From: Actinomadura rupiterrae
GTDB lineage: Bacteria > Actinomycetota > Actinomycetes > Streptosporangiales > Streptosporangiaceae
Assembly: GCF_024172125.1 (NCBI RefSeq)
Contig: NZ_JAMZEA010000006.1
Span: forward strand, 124,001-188,000
Direction: 5' to 3'
DNA length: 64,000 nt
Shown here: piece after piece, positions 41,259-49,495 of the stretch
Position numbering within the stretch: the first letter of the stretch is position 1
Layout: every line of letters begins with the position of its first letter
Translations under genes and position numbers: made by a program
The notes under the pieces: generated by a model
What the model was told of the DNA's origin: nothing
The model's database searches: none
Seen by the model: the letters and a program-made list of their open reading frames with translations, nothing else

Positions 41259-42835
41259 TGGCCGAGGATCTTCCGGCGGTACGCGCGCCAGGTGACGGCC
41301 CAGGTCTTCGGGTCGTCCAGCGTCGCCTGCCTCACCTGGTGGATGGTGGAGTTGTGCGGCGCGGTCCGGACGGTCTCCGGCTCCTCGTACGCCTCGCGCG
41401 CGACCTCGGCGAGGATCGCGGCGTACTCGTCCAGGTCCTGCTTGGAGTAGGACTCGGTGGGCTCCAGCGTCATCGGCTCGGGCACCACGTACGGGTGGTG
41501 GCTCGTCCAGTAGTGGGTGCCGAAGTCGGCGGCGCGGACGCCGATCTCCTCGCTGTGCACGCCGGTGTCGCGGTGCAGCTCCTCCCACGAGTACCGCACC
41601 TGCTCGATGCGCCGCTTCCCCTCGGCGTAGGGCGCCGACACGCCCCGGATCTCCAGGACCTTCTTCATCAGGTAGTTGTTGTTCAGCACGGCGATCTCCG
41701 CGACCTCGCGGAGCCCCTCCGCGCCGAGCGACATGATCCACGCGTAGGCGCGCACGAGGTTCGGCACCACGCCGTAGAACGGGCGGATCTTACCGACGGA
41801 CTCGGGGCGGTCGTCGTCCAGCCGGTAGCGGGTGCCGTCGAACTCGACGGTCGGCCGGGGCAGGAACGGCACCAGCTTCTCGCTCACGCCGGACGCGCCC
41901 GCCGCCGGTCCGCCGCACGCGTGCGGGGTGGAGAAGGTCTTGTGCAGGTTGAAGTGGCACAGGTCGAACCCGGCGTCCCGGGCGCGGGTGATGCCGAGGA
42001 TGCCGTTGGCGTTCGCCTGGTCGTAGGCGCACAGGCCGCCCGCCTCGTGCACGATGTCCACGAACTCGGCGATCCGGGAGTTGAAGATCCCGGTGTCCTC
42101 CGGGTTGGTGATCATCAGCGCCGCAGTGCGCGGGCCGACCGCCGCTTTCAGCGCCTCGATGTCGGGGTAGCCGTCCTTGTCCGGGTACAGGGTGATGACC
42201 TTGAACCCGGCGGTCTTGGCGCAGGCCGCGTTGGACGGGTGGGAGAAGATCGTCGTGATGACCTCGTCGCGCTGCTCCAGCTCGCCGCGCGCGGCGAAGT
42301 AGGCGCGGATCATCGCGATGTTGGTGTAGATCGCGGCCGACCCGGCGCCGGGCTGCAGCGACACGCGGTCCATGCCGGAGATCTCCGCGAGCATCTTCTC
42401 CAGCGTGTGCATGACTTCCAGGACGCCCTGGACGGTCCGCTCGTCCTGCAAGGGGTGCAGCTCGGAGACCCGGTGGTCGCGGACGAACCGGTCGTTGACC
42501 TTCGGGCTGTACTTCATCGTGCAGGTGCCCTGGCCGACGTCGATGTTCATGTCGACGCCGAGGTTCTCCTGCGAGAGCCGCAGGTAGTGCCGCAGCACGT
42601 GCAGCTGCGACATATCGGGCAGGCCGGGCGCGTCCTTGCGGCGCAGCGCCTCGGGGAGCGTGTCGTCCAGCGGGACCTCGGGCGCGGGGACGGCCACGCC
42701 GCGCGCGCCGGGCGTGCCCAGCTCGAAGATCAGCGGCTCGTCCCAGCGGGCCTGGTGGAACCGGCGCAGCGGCGGCTTCGGGGCGATCCGCGCGTCGTCG
42801 GTCGAAACGGGTCCGGTGTTCGCGGGGGCGCTCAC
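41255..42835 (-). CDS. gcvPB: P-protein beta subunit-like PLP enzyme (GcvPB-like), divergent
   Basis: A 526-residue PLP enzyme of the split glycine decarboxylase type. The PLP lysine is Lys299 in NLHKTFSTPH. Other family parts are MKYSPKVNDRF, SLQPGAGSAAIYTNIAMIRAYF (in parts) and SNAACAKTAGFKVI. Where standard GcvPB proteins have PHGGGGPG after the lysine, this one has PHACGGPA. No gcvT, gcvH or lipoamide dehydrogenase gene is in the window. The stop and start overlap neighbours on both sides (GTGA). It would form the catalytic half of a decarboxylase with GcvPA, but glycine as the substrate is doubtful. Confidence 0.85.
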   Translation of the reverse strand: MSAPANTGPVSTDDARIAPKPPLRRFHQARWDEPLIFELGTPGARGVAVPAPEVPLDDTLPEALRRKDAPGLPDMSQLHVLRHYLRLSQENLGVDMNIDVGQGTCTMKYSPKVNDRFVRDHRVSELHPLQDERTVQGVLEVMHTLEKMLAEISGMDRVSLQPGAGSAAIYTNIAMIRAYFAARGELEQRDEVITTIFSHPSNAACAKTAGFKVITLYPDKDGYPDIEALKAAVGPRTAALMITNPEDTGIFNSRIAEFVDIVHEAGGLCAYDQANANGILGITRARDAGFDLCHFNLHKTFSTPHACGGPAAGASGVSEKLVPFLPRPTVEFDGTRYRLDDDRPESVGKIRPFYGVVPNLVRAYAWIMSLGAEGLREVAEIAVLNNNYLMKKVLEIRGVSAPYAEGKRRIEQVRYSWEELHRDTGVHSEEIGVRAADFGTHYWTSHHPYVVPEPMTLEPTESYSKQDLDEYAAILAEVAREAYEEPETVRTAPHNSTIHQVRQATLDDPKTWAVTWRAYRRKILGQ

Positions 42836-44199
42836 TTGGCGATCTCCTCCAGCAGGGCGGCGAGGCGGTCGATGTCGTCCTTGGTGTGCACCTCGGTGAC
42901 GCAGTACAGGGCGTCGCGCTCGGACAGCGCGTGGCCGCCGAACACGCCGCGCTCCAGCAGCGCGTCGTTGACCTCGGCGGCGGTGCGGGAGCCGGTGAAG
43001 CGGACGGCGAAGTCGGCGAAGTGCGGCGCGTCCGCGTGCGGGACCTCGACACCGGGGACGGCGGCGAGCCGGGTGATGGCGTAGCGGGTGTTCGCCATGA
43101 TCGTCTCGCCGACCTCGCGCATGCCCTGCGGGCCCATCAGCGCGAGGTAGACGCCGGCGGCGATGCCGTTGAGCGCGGCGGCCGTGCCGACCCACTCCTT
43201 GCCCTCCTCGCGGATCGCGAAGGAGGTGCGCTCGTAGGCGACGTCGCCGAAGCCGTACTCGCCCTCGACCGCCGTCGGCACGACGCCGAACAGCCGGGAC
43301 GGGAACTCGGCGACCAGCGGCTCGTCGTCGCGGGTGGCGATGAACCCGGCGTTGCCGCCGCCGAAGCTCATGTGCACGCCGAGCGGCTGGACGTCGCCGC
43401 AGACGATGTCCGCGCCGTAGGACGCCGGCGGCGCGACGACGCCGAGCGAGATCGGGTTGCAGTTCACGACGTAGAGCGCGCCGGACGCGTGCGCCAGCTC
43501 GCCCAGCTCGGGCAGCGCCGGGTCGACGATGCCCAGGTAGGACGGCGCCTCGGCGTAGACGGCCGCGACGTCGCCCTCGGCGAGCGCGGCGCGGACGGCC
43601 GCCACGTCGGCGCGTCCGTCCACGACCGGGACGACCACGACGTCGTGGTCCGGCCGCACGTAGTCGCGGATCTTGGACAGCTTGTCGGGCGCGACGGACG
43701 AGGCGACGAGCAGGCGGCGCGCGCCGGTGACCCGGCCCGCCATGCGCAGCGCGGTGCCCGCGGCCTGGAAGCCGTCGTAGGTCGGGACGTTCACCACGTC
43801 CAGCTCCAGCAGCTCGCCCATGAGCGACTGGTACTCCCACAGCGCCTGGAAGCGGCCGTGGTCCTCGTAGGGCTCGCCGGCGTAGGCGGTGAGGAACTCG
43901 GAACGGTCCACCACCTCGTCCACCACGGCGGGCACGTAGTGCTGGTACACGCCGCCGCCTAGGAAGCTCAGGACGTCGCGGGTGCTGGTGTTGCGGCCGA
44001 GCAGTCCGCTCATGTGCCGCACCAGCGCGGCCTCCGAGCGCATCGGCGCGGGCAGGTCGAGCGGGCGTCCCAGCCGCAGCCCGGCGGGGACGTCGGCGTA
44101 GAAGTCCTCCACCGACTCGGCGCCGACGGCCGCGAGCATCTCGCGCTTCACATCGGGTGCCGCGTTGGGGATGTACGGGTGTGCGAACGGGCCGGTCAT
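42832..44199 (-). CDS. gcvPA: P-protein alpha subunit-like protein (GcvPA-like), divergent
   Basis: A 455-residue partner of GcvPB. Family layout is present: the N-terminal FAHPYIPNAAPDVKREML, LSFLGGGVYQHYVPAVVDE, and EYQSLMGELLELDVVNVPTYDG (in parts). In the region where usual GcvPA has GEGQPLG followed by SFGGP, this protein has GDVQPLGVHMSFGGGNAGF, a consistent departure from the family. It is the first gene of the operon, 76 bp from the divergent sugar-importer operon. A promoter with -35 CTGACA and -10 TATACA (minus strand, 18-bp spacing) is overlapped by a perfect palindrome. Confidence 0.85.
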   Translation of the reverse strand: MTGPFAHPYIPNAAPDVKREMLAAVGAESVEDFYADVPAGLRLGRPLDLPAPMRSEAALVRHMSGLLGRNTSTRDVLSFLGGGVYQHYVPAVVDEVVDRSEFLTAYAGEPYEDHGRFQALWEYQSLMGELLELDVVNVPTYDGFQAAGTALRMAGRVTGARRLLVASSVAPDKLSKIRDYVRPDHDVVVVPVVDGRADVAAVRAALAEGDVAAVYAEAPSYLGIVDPALPELGELAHASGALYVVNCNPISLGVVAPPASYGADIVCGDVQPLGVHMSFGGGNAGFIATRDDEPLVAEFPSRLFGVVPTAVEGEYGFGDVAYERTSFAIREEGKEWVGTAAALNGIAAGVYLALMGPQGMREVGETIMANTRYAITRLAAVPGVEVPHADAPHFADFAVRFTGSRTAAEVNDALLERGVFGGHALSERDALYCVTEVHTKDDIDRLAALLEEIAK

Positions 44200-44233
44200 G
44201 CTCCCCCTCTTGACGAAACATCATCATTCGGTG

Positions 44234-44247
44234 TGCTGTATACAGCA
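44234..44247. promoter_or_regulatory. Perfect palindrome TGCTGTATACAGCA over the gcvPA-like promoter
   Basis: TGCTGTATACAGCA is an exact 14-bp dyad with the TGTATACA core typical of FadR-type GntR operators. On the minus strand it contains the putative -10 TATACA (44237-44242), 18 bp from CTGACA (44261-44266). A repressor bound here would block the gcvPA-like operon and possibly the divergent sugar-binding-protein gene. Confidence 0.65.
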
Positions 44248-44275
44248 TTCAGCATGCCGGTGTCAGGAGGCAAGG

Positions 44276-45613
44276 GTGCATACCAACCGGATGAAACGGA
44301 CACGAAGGTCGGTTCTGCTCGCGGGCGCGATCGCCGCCGCGGTCGCGGTGAGCGGGTGCGCGGCAGGCGGTTCGAGCAGCAAGAAGGCCGCTCCGAGCCT
44401 GACCGCCGGGTCGGCCGCCGACATCAAGGGCGACGTCACGGTCTGGTCCTGGGACACCGCCGCGACCGCGCTCAAGCGGCTCGCCCCCGAGTTCGAGAAG
44501 CAGCATCCCGGGACGAAGATCAACGTCGTCGACATCGGCTACGACAACGCCTACGACAAGATCACGGTCGGGCTGAAGTCGGGCAAGGGCCTGCCGGACG
44601 TCACCACCGTCGAGGGCCCCCGGTTCCAGAGCTTCCTCGGCTCGTTCCCCAACGGGTTCTACGACCTGAGCACGCTCGCCGGGAAGTACAAGGACCAGTT
44701 CAACCAGGCCGCGTGGAAGACCGCCACGGACGAGAAGGGCCGGACGCTCGGCCTGCCCTGGGACTCCGGCCCCGTCGGCGTCTTCTACCGCCGCGACCTG
44801 TTCCAGAAGGCCGGCGTCGACCCGAACTCGATCAACACCTGGGACGACTACGTCAAGGCCGGCGAGCAGGTCAAGGCCAAGACCGGCACCAAGTTCATCA
44901 GCCTCGACCCGGCCGAGGACAACACGTTCTCGATGATGCTCCAGCAGCAGGGGCAAGGCCTGTTCAAGGACGGCAAGGTCGCGGTGAACACGCCGCAGGC
45001 CGTCAAGGCGATGACCGTCCTGAAGCAGCTGTCCGACAAGGGCCTGGTCGACTGGGCGCGCGGCTGGGACGCCAACGTCAGCTCGACCAAGACCGGCAAG
45101 TCCGCCACGACGCCGCAGGCGGTCTGGTGGGGCGGCACGCTCACCGGCGAGATGAAGGAGATGAGCGGCAAGTGGGGCGTGTTCCCGCTTCCCGCGTTCG
45201 AGCAGGGCGGCGTCCGGACGTCCAACAACGGCGGCTCGCTGCTCACCGTCACCTCGCAGACCAAGAACCCGAAGACGGCGTGGGCGTTCACCGAGTTCAT
45301 GCTCGCCAACACCGCGAACCAGGTCTCGATGCTGAAGAACGAGGGCCTGTTCCCGGCGTTCCTGCCCGCGCTCAAGGACCCGTTCATCGCGCGGCCCGAC
45401 CCGTACTACGGCGGCCAGGCGGTCAACAAGGTCTTCGCCGACCTGTCCTCGTCCGTCCCGCCGATCGAGTACACCAAGGACGGCGCGAAGGCGCGCGAGC
45501 TGGTCTGGACGGCGTTCGCGGGCGTCGCGCTGCGCGGCAAGGACCCGAAGGCGACGCTCGACTCCACGGCCAAGCAGATCGCGGCCGCCACCGGCCGCCA
45601 GACCGCCGGATAG
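44276..45613 (+). CDS. Carbohydrate ABC transporter substrate-binding lipoprotein
   Basis: A 445-residue SBP_bac_1 protein. The N-terminus has basic residues, a hydrophobic core and lipobox VSGC, giving a surface lipoprotein. The mature part follows the maltose/oligosaccharide-binding pattern: DVTVWSWDTAATALKRLAPEFEKQHPG (in parts), GLPDVTTVEGPRFQSFL, GLPWDSGPVGVFYRRDLFQKAG, and a late NNGGSLLTVTSQTKNPKTAW. GTG 44276 is fixed by GGAGG five bases upstream; longer in-frame extensions run across the gcvPA promoter and are unlikely. It is the first gene of the sugar uptake and hydrolysis operon. Confidence 0.9.
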   Translation: MHTNRMKRTRRSVLLAGAIAAAVAVSGCAAGGSSSKKAAPSLTAGSAADIKGDVTVWSWDTAATALKRLAPEFEKQHPGTKINVVDIGYDNAYDKITVGLKSGKGLPDVTTVEGPRFQSFLGSFPNGFYDLSTLAGKYKDQFNQAAWKTATDEKGRTLGLPWDSGPVGVFYRRDLFQKAGVDPNSINTWDDYVKAGEQVKAKTGTKFISLDPAEDNTFSMMLQQQGQGLFKDGKVAVNTPQAVKAMTVLKQLSDKGLVDWARGWDANVSSTKTGKSATTPQAVWWGGTLTGEMKEMSGKWGVFPLPAFEQGGVRTSNNGGSLLTVTSQTKNPKTAWAFTEFMLANTANQVSMLKNEGLFPAFLPALKDPFIARPDPYYGGQAVNKVFADLSSSVPPIEYTKDGAKARELVWTAFAGVALRGKDPKATLDSTAKQIAAATGRQTAG

Positions 45614-45616
45614 CCC

Positions 45617-46546
45617 ATGGCCGCATTGCAGACCGAGCCCGCGAAGCTTGAGAGCGTCCCCGTGGCGGACGCTCCCCGGCCGCGCCGGCGGCGGTTCAGC
45701 CTGACCCACTGGTGGTTCACCGGTCCGGCGACCGTCCTGTTCGTGGCGTTCTTCGCCTATCCCCTCGCGGCGAGCCTGTACCAGAGCTTCACCGCCGACC
45801 AGGACGGCGCGACCGTCTTCGTCGGCCTCCGCCAGTACCGGCGGATGTTCCAGGACCCGGTGCTCGCCGAGTCGCTGGTCAACACCGCGCTGCTGCTCGT
45901 GATCCAGGTCCCGGTGATGATCGGGCTGGCGCTGGTGCTGGCCGGGGTGCTGAACGCGTCCTGGCTGCGGTTCCGCGGCGGGTGGCGGCTGGTGTACTTC
46001 CTGCCGGCCGTCACCACCCTGGTCGCGTACTCCGTGGTGTTCCGGGTGCTGCTGAAGACCGACGGCGGCATGGTGAACCAGCTGCTGGACGGGATCGGGA
46101 TCGGCGCCGTCGACTGGCTGAACAACGCCACCTGGGCGCGGATCTCGCTGGTCCTGTCGATCACCTGGCGGTGGACGGGCTACAACGCGGTGATCCTGCT
46201 GGCCGGGCTCCAGGCGATCGGCCGGGAGCAGTACGAGGCGGCGTCGATCGACGGGGCGGGCGCGGTCACCACGTTCGTCCGGGTGATCGTCCCGCAGCTC
46301 CGGCCGGTGATCCTGTTCTGCTCGATCACCTCCACGATCGGCACGCTCCAGCTGTTCGACGAGAACTACGTGCTGACCCGCGGCGGGCCGGACAACGCCA
46401 CGATGACGCCCGTCCTCTACCTCTACAAGGTCGGCTTCGACCAGATGGACTTCGGCTACGCGGCGGCGATCGCCTGGGTGGTCGTGCTGCTCATCGGGCT
46501 GATCTCGCTGATCCAGTTCCGGTTCCTGGGAAGGGGGTCGCGGTGA
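45617..46546 (+). CDS. Carbohydrate ABC transporter permease (MalF type)
   Basis: A 309-residue permease of the CUT1 class with six helices, a polar N-terminus of about 35 residues, and the EAA loop QYEAASIDGAGAVTTFVRVIVPQLRP. LFDENYVLTRGGPDNATMTPVLYLYKVGF is typical of the MalF/UgpA type. ATG 45617 lies three bases after the binding-protein stop. Its stop overlaps the next GTG by four bases. The ATPase (usually a shared MsiK/MalK-type protein in actinomycetes) is not encoded here, which is normal for CUT1 operons of this group. Confidence 0.9.
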   Translation: MAALQTEPAKLESVPVADAPRPRRRRFSLTHWWFTGPATVLFVAFFAYPLAASLYQSFTADQDGATVFVGLRQYRRMFQDPVLAESLVNTALLLVIQVPVMIGLALVLAGVLNASWLRFRGGWRLVYFLPAVTTLVAYSVVFRVLLKTDGGMVNQLLDGIGIGAVDWLNNATWARISLVLSITWRWTGYNAVILLAGLQAIGREQYEAASIDGAGAVTTFVRVIVPQLRPVILFCSITSTIGTLQLFDENYVLTRGGPDNATMTPVLYLYKVGFDQMDFGYAAAIAWVVVLLIGLISLIQFRFLGRGSR

Positions 46547-47367
46547 GCCCGCGGATCCTGGGCCGGGCGGGCGCGTACCTGGTGCTGCTGGCCGGGGCCG
46601 TCGTCAGCCTCGTCCCGTTCTACTGGATGGCGGTGGCGGCCACGCACGACACCGCCGACCTGTTCAGGTCCCCGCCGCCGTTCATGCCGGGCGGCGCGCT
46701 GATGGACAACCTGTCCCGGCTCCAGTCCGAGCACCACTTCGGACGCGTCGTCGCCAACAGCCTCGGCGTCGCGGTCGTCTACACCGTGCTCAGCTCGCTG
46801 ATCTCGGCGATGTGCGGCTACGGCCTGGCGAAGTACCGGTTCCGCGGCCGGGGCGTGCTGCTCGGCGTGGTGCTCGCGACGATGATGATCCCGATGCAGG
46901 TGCTGCTGGTGCCGCTGTTCCAGATGATGGCGAACCTCGGCTGGACCGACACCTACCAGGCGGTCATCCTGCCGTTCCTGGCCAACGCGTTCGGCATCTT
47001 CCTGATGCGGCAGGCGTTCCTCGCCTTCCCGGACGAGCTGATCGAGTCCGCCCGCATCGACGGCGCGGGCGACCTGCGGATCTTCTACCAGGTCGTGCTG
47101 CCCGGCGTCCGGCCGCAGCTCGGCGCGCTGGTCATCTTCACCTTCACGAGCCAGTGGAACAGCTTCATCTGGCCGCTGCTCATGCTGAACACCGAGGAGA
47201 AGTTCACGGTGCCCATCGCCCTCAACCAGATGATCGGGCTGTCGCACGTCGACTACTCGGGCCTGATGCTCGGCTCGTTCGCCGCGACGCTCCCGATCAT
47301 GGTCGTCTTCTTCGTCTTCCAGCGGCAGTTCGTCGCCGGGCTGCTCGGCGGGGCGGTGAAGGGATGA
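46543..47367 (+). CDS. Carbohydrate ABC transporter permease (MalG type)
   Basis: A 274-residue CUT1 permease. Family parts: VVSLVPFYWMAVAATHDTADLF, the MalG-type CGYGLAKYRFRGRGVLLGVVLATMMIPMQV (in parts), and the coupling loop ELIESARIDGAGDLRIFYQVVLPGVRPQLG (in parts). GTG 46543 overlaps the MalF-type stop and its own stop overlaps the ATG of the GH42 gene (ATGA), so import and hydrolysis genes are coupled. Confidence 0.9.
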   Translation: MSPRILGRAGAYLVLLAGAVVSLVPFYWMAVAATHDTADLFRSPPPFMPGGALMDNLSRLQSEHHFGRVVANSLGVAVVYTVLSSLISAMCGYGLAKYRFRGRGVLLGVVLATMMIPMQVLLVPLFQMMANLGWTDTYQAVILPFLANAFGIFLMRQAFLAFPDELIESARIDGAGDLRIFYQVVLPGVRPQLGALVIFTFTSQWNSFIWPLLMLNTEEKFTVPIALNQMIGLSHVDYSGLMLGSFAATLPIMVVFFVFQRQFVAGLLGGAVKG

Positions 47368-49493
47368 GCGCCACGGGACGCCTCACGCGGGTGCCGGGGC
47401 TGCTGTACGGCGGGGACTACAACCCCGAGCAGTGGCCCGAGGAGGTGTGGGCCGAGGACGCGGCGCTGATGAAGGAGGCCGGGGTCAACCTGGTCACGGT
47501 CGGCGTGTTCTCGTGGGCGCGCCTCCAGCCCGGCCCGACTTCCTGGGATTTCGGCTGGCTGGACCGGCTGCTCGATCTGCTGCACGGCCAGGGCATCGCG
47601 GTCGATCTGGCCACTGCCACGGCGTCGCCTCCGGCGTGGCTCGTGCGCGCGCATCCGGACGTCCTGCCGGTGCGGTCGGACGGGGTGCGGTTGGAGTTCG
47701 GTTCGCGGCAGCACTACTGCCCGTCCTCGCCGGTGTACCGGGAGGCGGCGGTCACCTTGGCGCGGCGGATCGCCGAGCGGTACCGCGACCATCCGGCGCT
47801 GGCGTTGTGGCACATTCACAACGAGTACGGCGACCACGTGACCGAGTGCTTCTGTGCGGAGTCGGCTTCGGACTTCCGTCGCTGGCTGCGCGCGCGGTAC
47901 GGCTCTCTGGACGTGCTGAACTCGGCGTGGGGGACGGCGTTCTGGTCGCAGCGGTACGGCGCTTGGGAGGAGATCGAGCCGCCGCGCGACGCGCCCGGCC
48001 CGGTCAACCCGACGCAGACGCTCGACTGGCGGCGGTTCTGCTCGGACGCGCTGCTCGCCTGCTACCAGGGCGAGAAGGACGTGCTGGACGAGGTCTCCCC
48101 CGGCGTCCCGGTGACCACGAACTTCATGTCGATGTTCAAGCCGCTGGACTACTGGGAGTGGGCGTCCCGCGAGGACTTCGTCTCGGACGACGCCTACCCC
48201 GACCCGGCCGATCCCGAGGCGCACATCTCGGCCGCGATGAACTACGACCTGATGCGCTCGCTCAAGGGCGGCCGGCCGTGGCTGCTGATGGAGCAGGCGC
48301 CGTCGGCGGTCAGCTGGCGTCCGGTGAACGTGCCGAAGCGTCCGGGACTGCACCGGCTGTGGTCGTTGCAGACGGTCGCGCGCGGCGCGGACGGCGTCAT
48401 GTACTTCCAGTGGCGGGCCTCGCGCGCGGGCGCGGAGAAGTTCCACAGCGCGCTGCTCCCGCACGGCGGAACCTCGTCGCGCGGATGGGCCGAGACCGTC
48501 CGGTTCGGTGCCGAGCTGGCGAAGCTGGGCCCGGTCGCGGGGAGCGTTTCCGAGGCTTCTGTCGCGATCGTCCTGTCGTGGGACTCGTGGTGGGCGCTGG
48601 AGCAGGAGGACCACCCGTCCACACGGCTGGACCTCAAGGCGCTCGTCTCGTCCTGGTACCGGGAGCTGTGGCTGCGGAACATCGCGGTCGACTTCGTCCC
48701 GCCGTCCGCCGATCTCTCGCGGTACAAGGTCGTCCTCGCGCCGAACCTGTACATGCTGCGGTCGGAGGCGGCCGCGCGGCTGACCCGCTTCGTCGCGGAC
48801 GGCGGCCACCTGGCCTGCGGCTTCTTCTCCGGCATCGTGGACGAGCACGACCACATCCACCTCGGCGGCTACCCCGCCCCGCTGCGCGAGGCGCTGGGCG
48901 TCATCGTGGACGAGTTCTGGCCCGTCCCGGACGACGCATCCGTGCCCATCACGGCCGCGGACAACGCATCCGTGCCGGTCAAGGCCGCGGCCGACGCATC
49001 CGTGCCGGTCAAGGACGCGGCCGACGCATCCGTGCCCGTCATGGCCGCGGCCGACGCATCCGTGCCGGTCAAGGCCGCGGACGACGCGTCGTTGCCCGTC
49101 TCGGGGCCGGGGGCGGCGACGTTGTGGAGCGAGTGGCTGGAGGTCACGACGGCCGAACCCGTCGCGTCCTATGGCGCGGGGCCGCTGGCCGGACGGCCCG
49201 CGATCACGCGGAACGCGCACGGGGACGGCGTCGGCTGGTACTTCAGCTGCCACCTGCCGTCCGCGCTCGGCCTGGTGCTGGACGCGGCGGGCGTGCGGCC
49301 CGTGCACGAGACGCCGGCGGGCGTGGAGGCGACCCGGCGCGGCCGGCACCTGTTCCTGCTGAACCACGCGGACGCCCCCGCCCGCGTTTCCGGCCTGTCC
49401 GGTATTGATCTGCTGTCCGGCGCGACCGTGGAGGGCGAGCTCGAACTCGGCCCCCTCGGCGCGGCGGTCCTCACCCCAGCATCTGAAAGGTGA
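47364..49493 (+). CDS. GH42 beta-galactosidase with an in-frame decapeptide repeat insertion
   Basis: A 709-residue cytoplasmic glycoside hydrolase of family 42. The N-terminus LLYGGDYNPEQWPEEVWAED is diagnostic. The acid/base is Glu154 in HIHNEYGD and the nucleophile Glu310 in LLMEQAPSAVSW. The catalytic barrel is followed by a flavodoxin-like trimerisation domain (VAPNLYMLRSEAAARLTRFV) and a small beta domain at the end. Between about residues 524 and 583 the trimerisation domain is interrupted by six ten-residue repeats of the form DASVPVKAAA. Expected function: release of galactose from imported beta-galactosides or related beta-linked oligosaccharides. No signal peptide is present, which fits intracellular action after uptake by the coupled importer. 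Confidence 0.9.
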   Translation: MSATGRLTRVPGLLYGGDYNPEQWPEEVWAEDAALMKEAGVNLVTVGVFSWARLQPGPTSWDFGWLDRLLDLLHGQGIAVDLATATASPPAWLVRAHPDVLPVRSDGVRLEFGSRQHYCPSSPVYREAAVTLARRIAERYRDHPALALWHIHNEYGDHVTECFCAESASDFRRWLRARYGSLDVLNSAWGTAFWSQRYGAWEEIEPPRDAPGPVNPTQTLDWRRFCSDALLACYQGEKDVLDEVSPGVPVTTNFMSMFKPLDYWEWASREDFVSDDAYPDPADPEAHISAAMNYDLMRSLKGGRPWLLMEQAPSAVSWRPVNVPKRPGLHRLWSLQTVARGADGVMYFQWRASRAGAEKFHSALLPHGGTSSRGWAETVRFGAELAKLGPVAGSVSEASVAIVLSWDSWWALEQEDHPSTRLDLKALVSSWYRELWLRNIAVDFVPPSADLSRYKVVLAPNLYMLRSEAAARLTRFVADGGHLACGFFSGIVDEHDHIHLGGYPAPLREALGVIVDEFWPVPDDASVPITAADNASVPVKAAADASVPVKDAADASVPVMAAADASVPVKAADDASLPVSGPGAATLWSEWLEVTTAEPVASYGAGPLAGRPAITRNAHGDGVGWYFSCHLPSALGLVLDAAGVRPVHETPAGVEATRRGRHLFLLNHADAPARVSGLSGIDLLSGATVEGELELGPLGAAVLTPASER
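48933..49112 (+). repeat. In-frame minisatellite, 6 units of 30 bp, inside the GH42 gene
   Basis: Units begin at 48933, 48963, 48993, 49023, 49053 and 49083. They encode DASVPITAAD, NASVPVKAAA, DASVPVKDAA, DASVPVMAAA, DASVPVKAAD and DASLPVSGPG. The DNA core GCATCCGTGCC is almost unchanged through unit 5, so expansion is recent. The unit length keeps the reading frame. Confidence 0.93.
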
Positions 49494-49495
49494 CC

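Noticed and set aside
44165..44275. Longer start for the sugar-binding protein (ATG 44165)
   Set aside because: It would cover the gcvPA promoter and palindrome and hide the lipoprotein signal; GTG 44276 has GGAGG at proper spacing.
44200..44275. Glycine riboswitch before the gcvPA-like gene
   Set aside because: The gap is only 76 bp and is filled by promoter and palindrome; too short for the known aptamer.
48933..49112. Sequencing or assembly artefact as cause of the GH42 repeats
   Set aside because: Cannot be excluded without reads, but units differ by several substitutions and keep the frame, which argues for real sequence.
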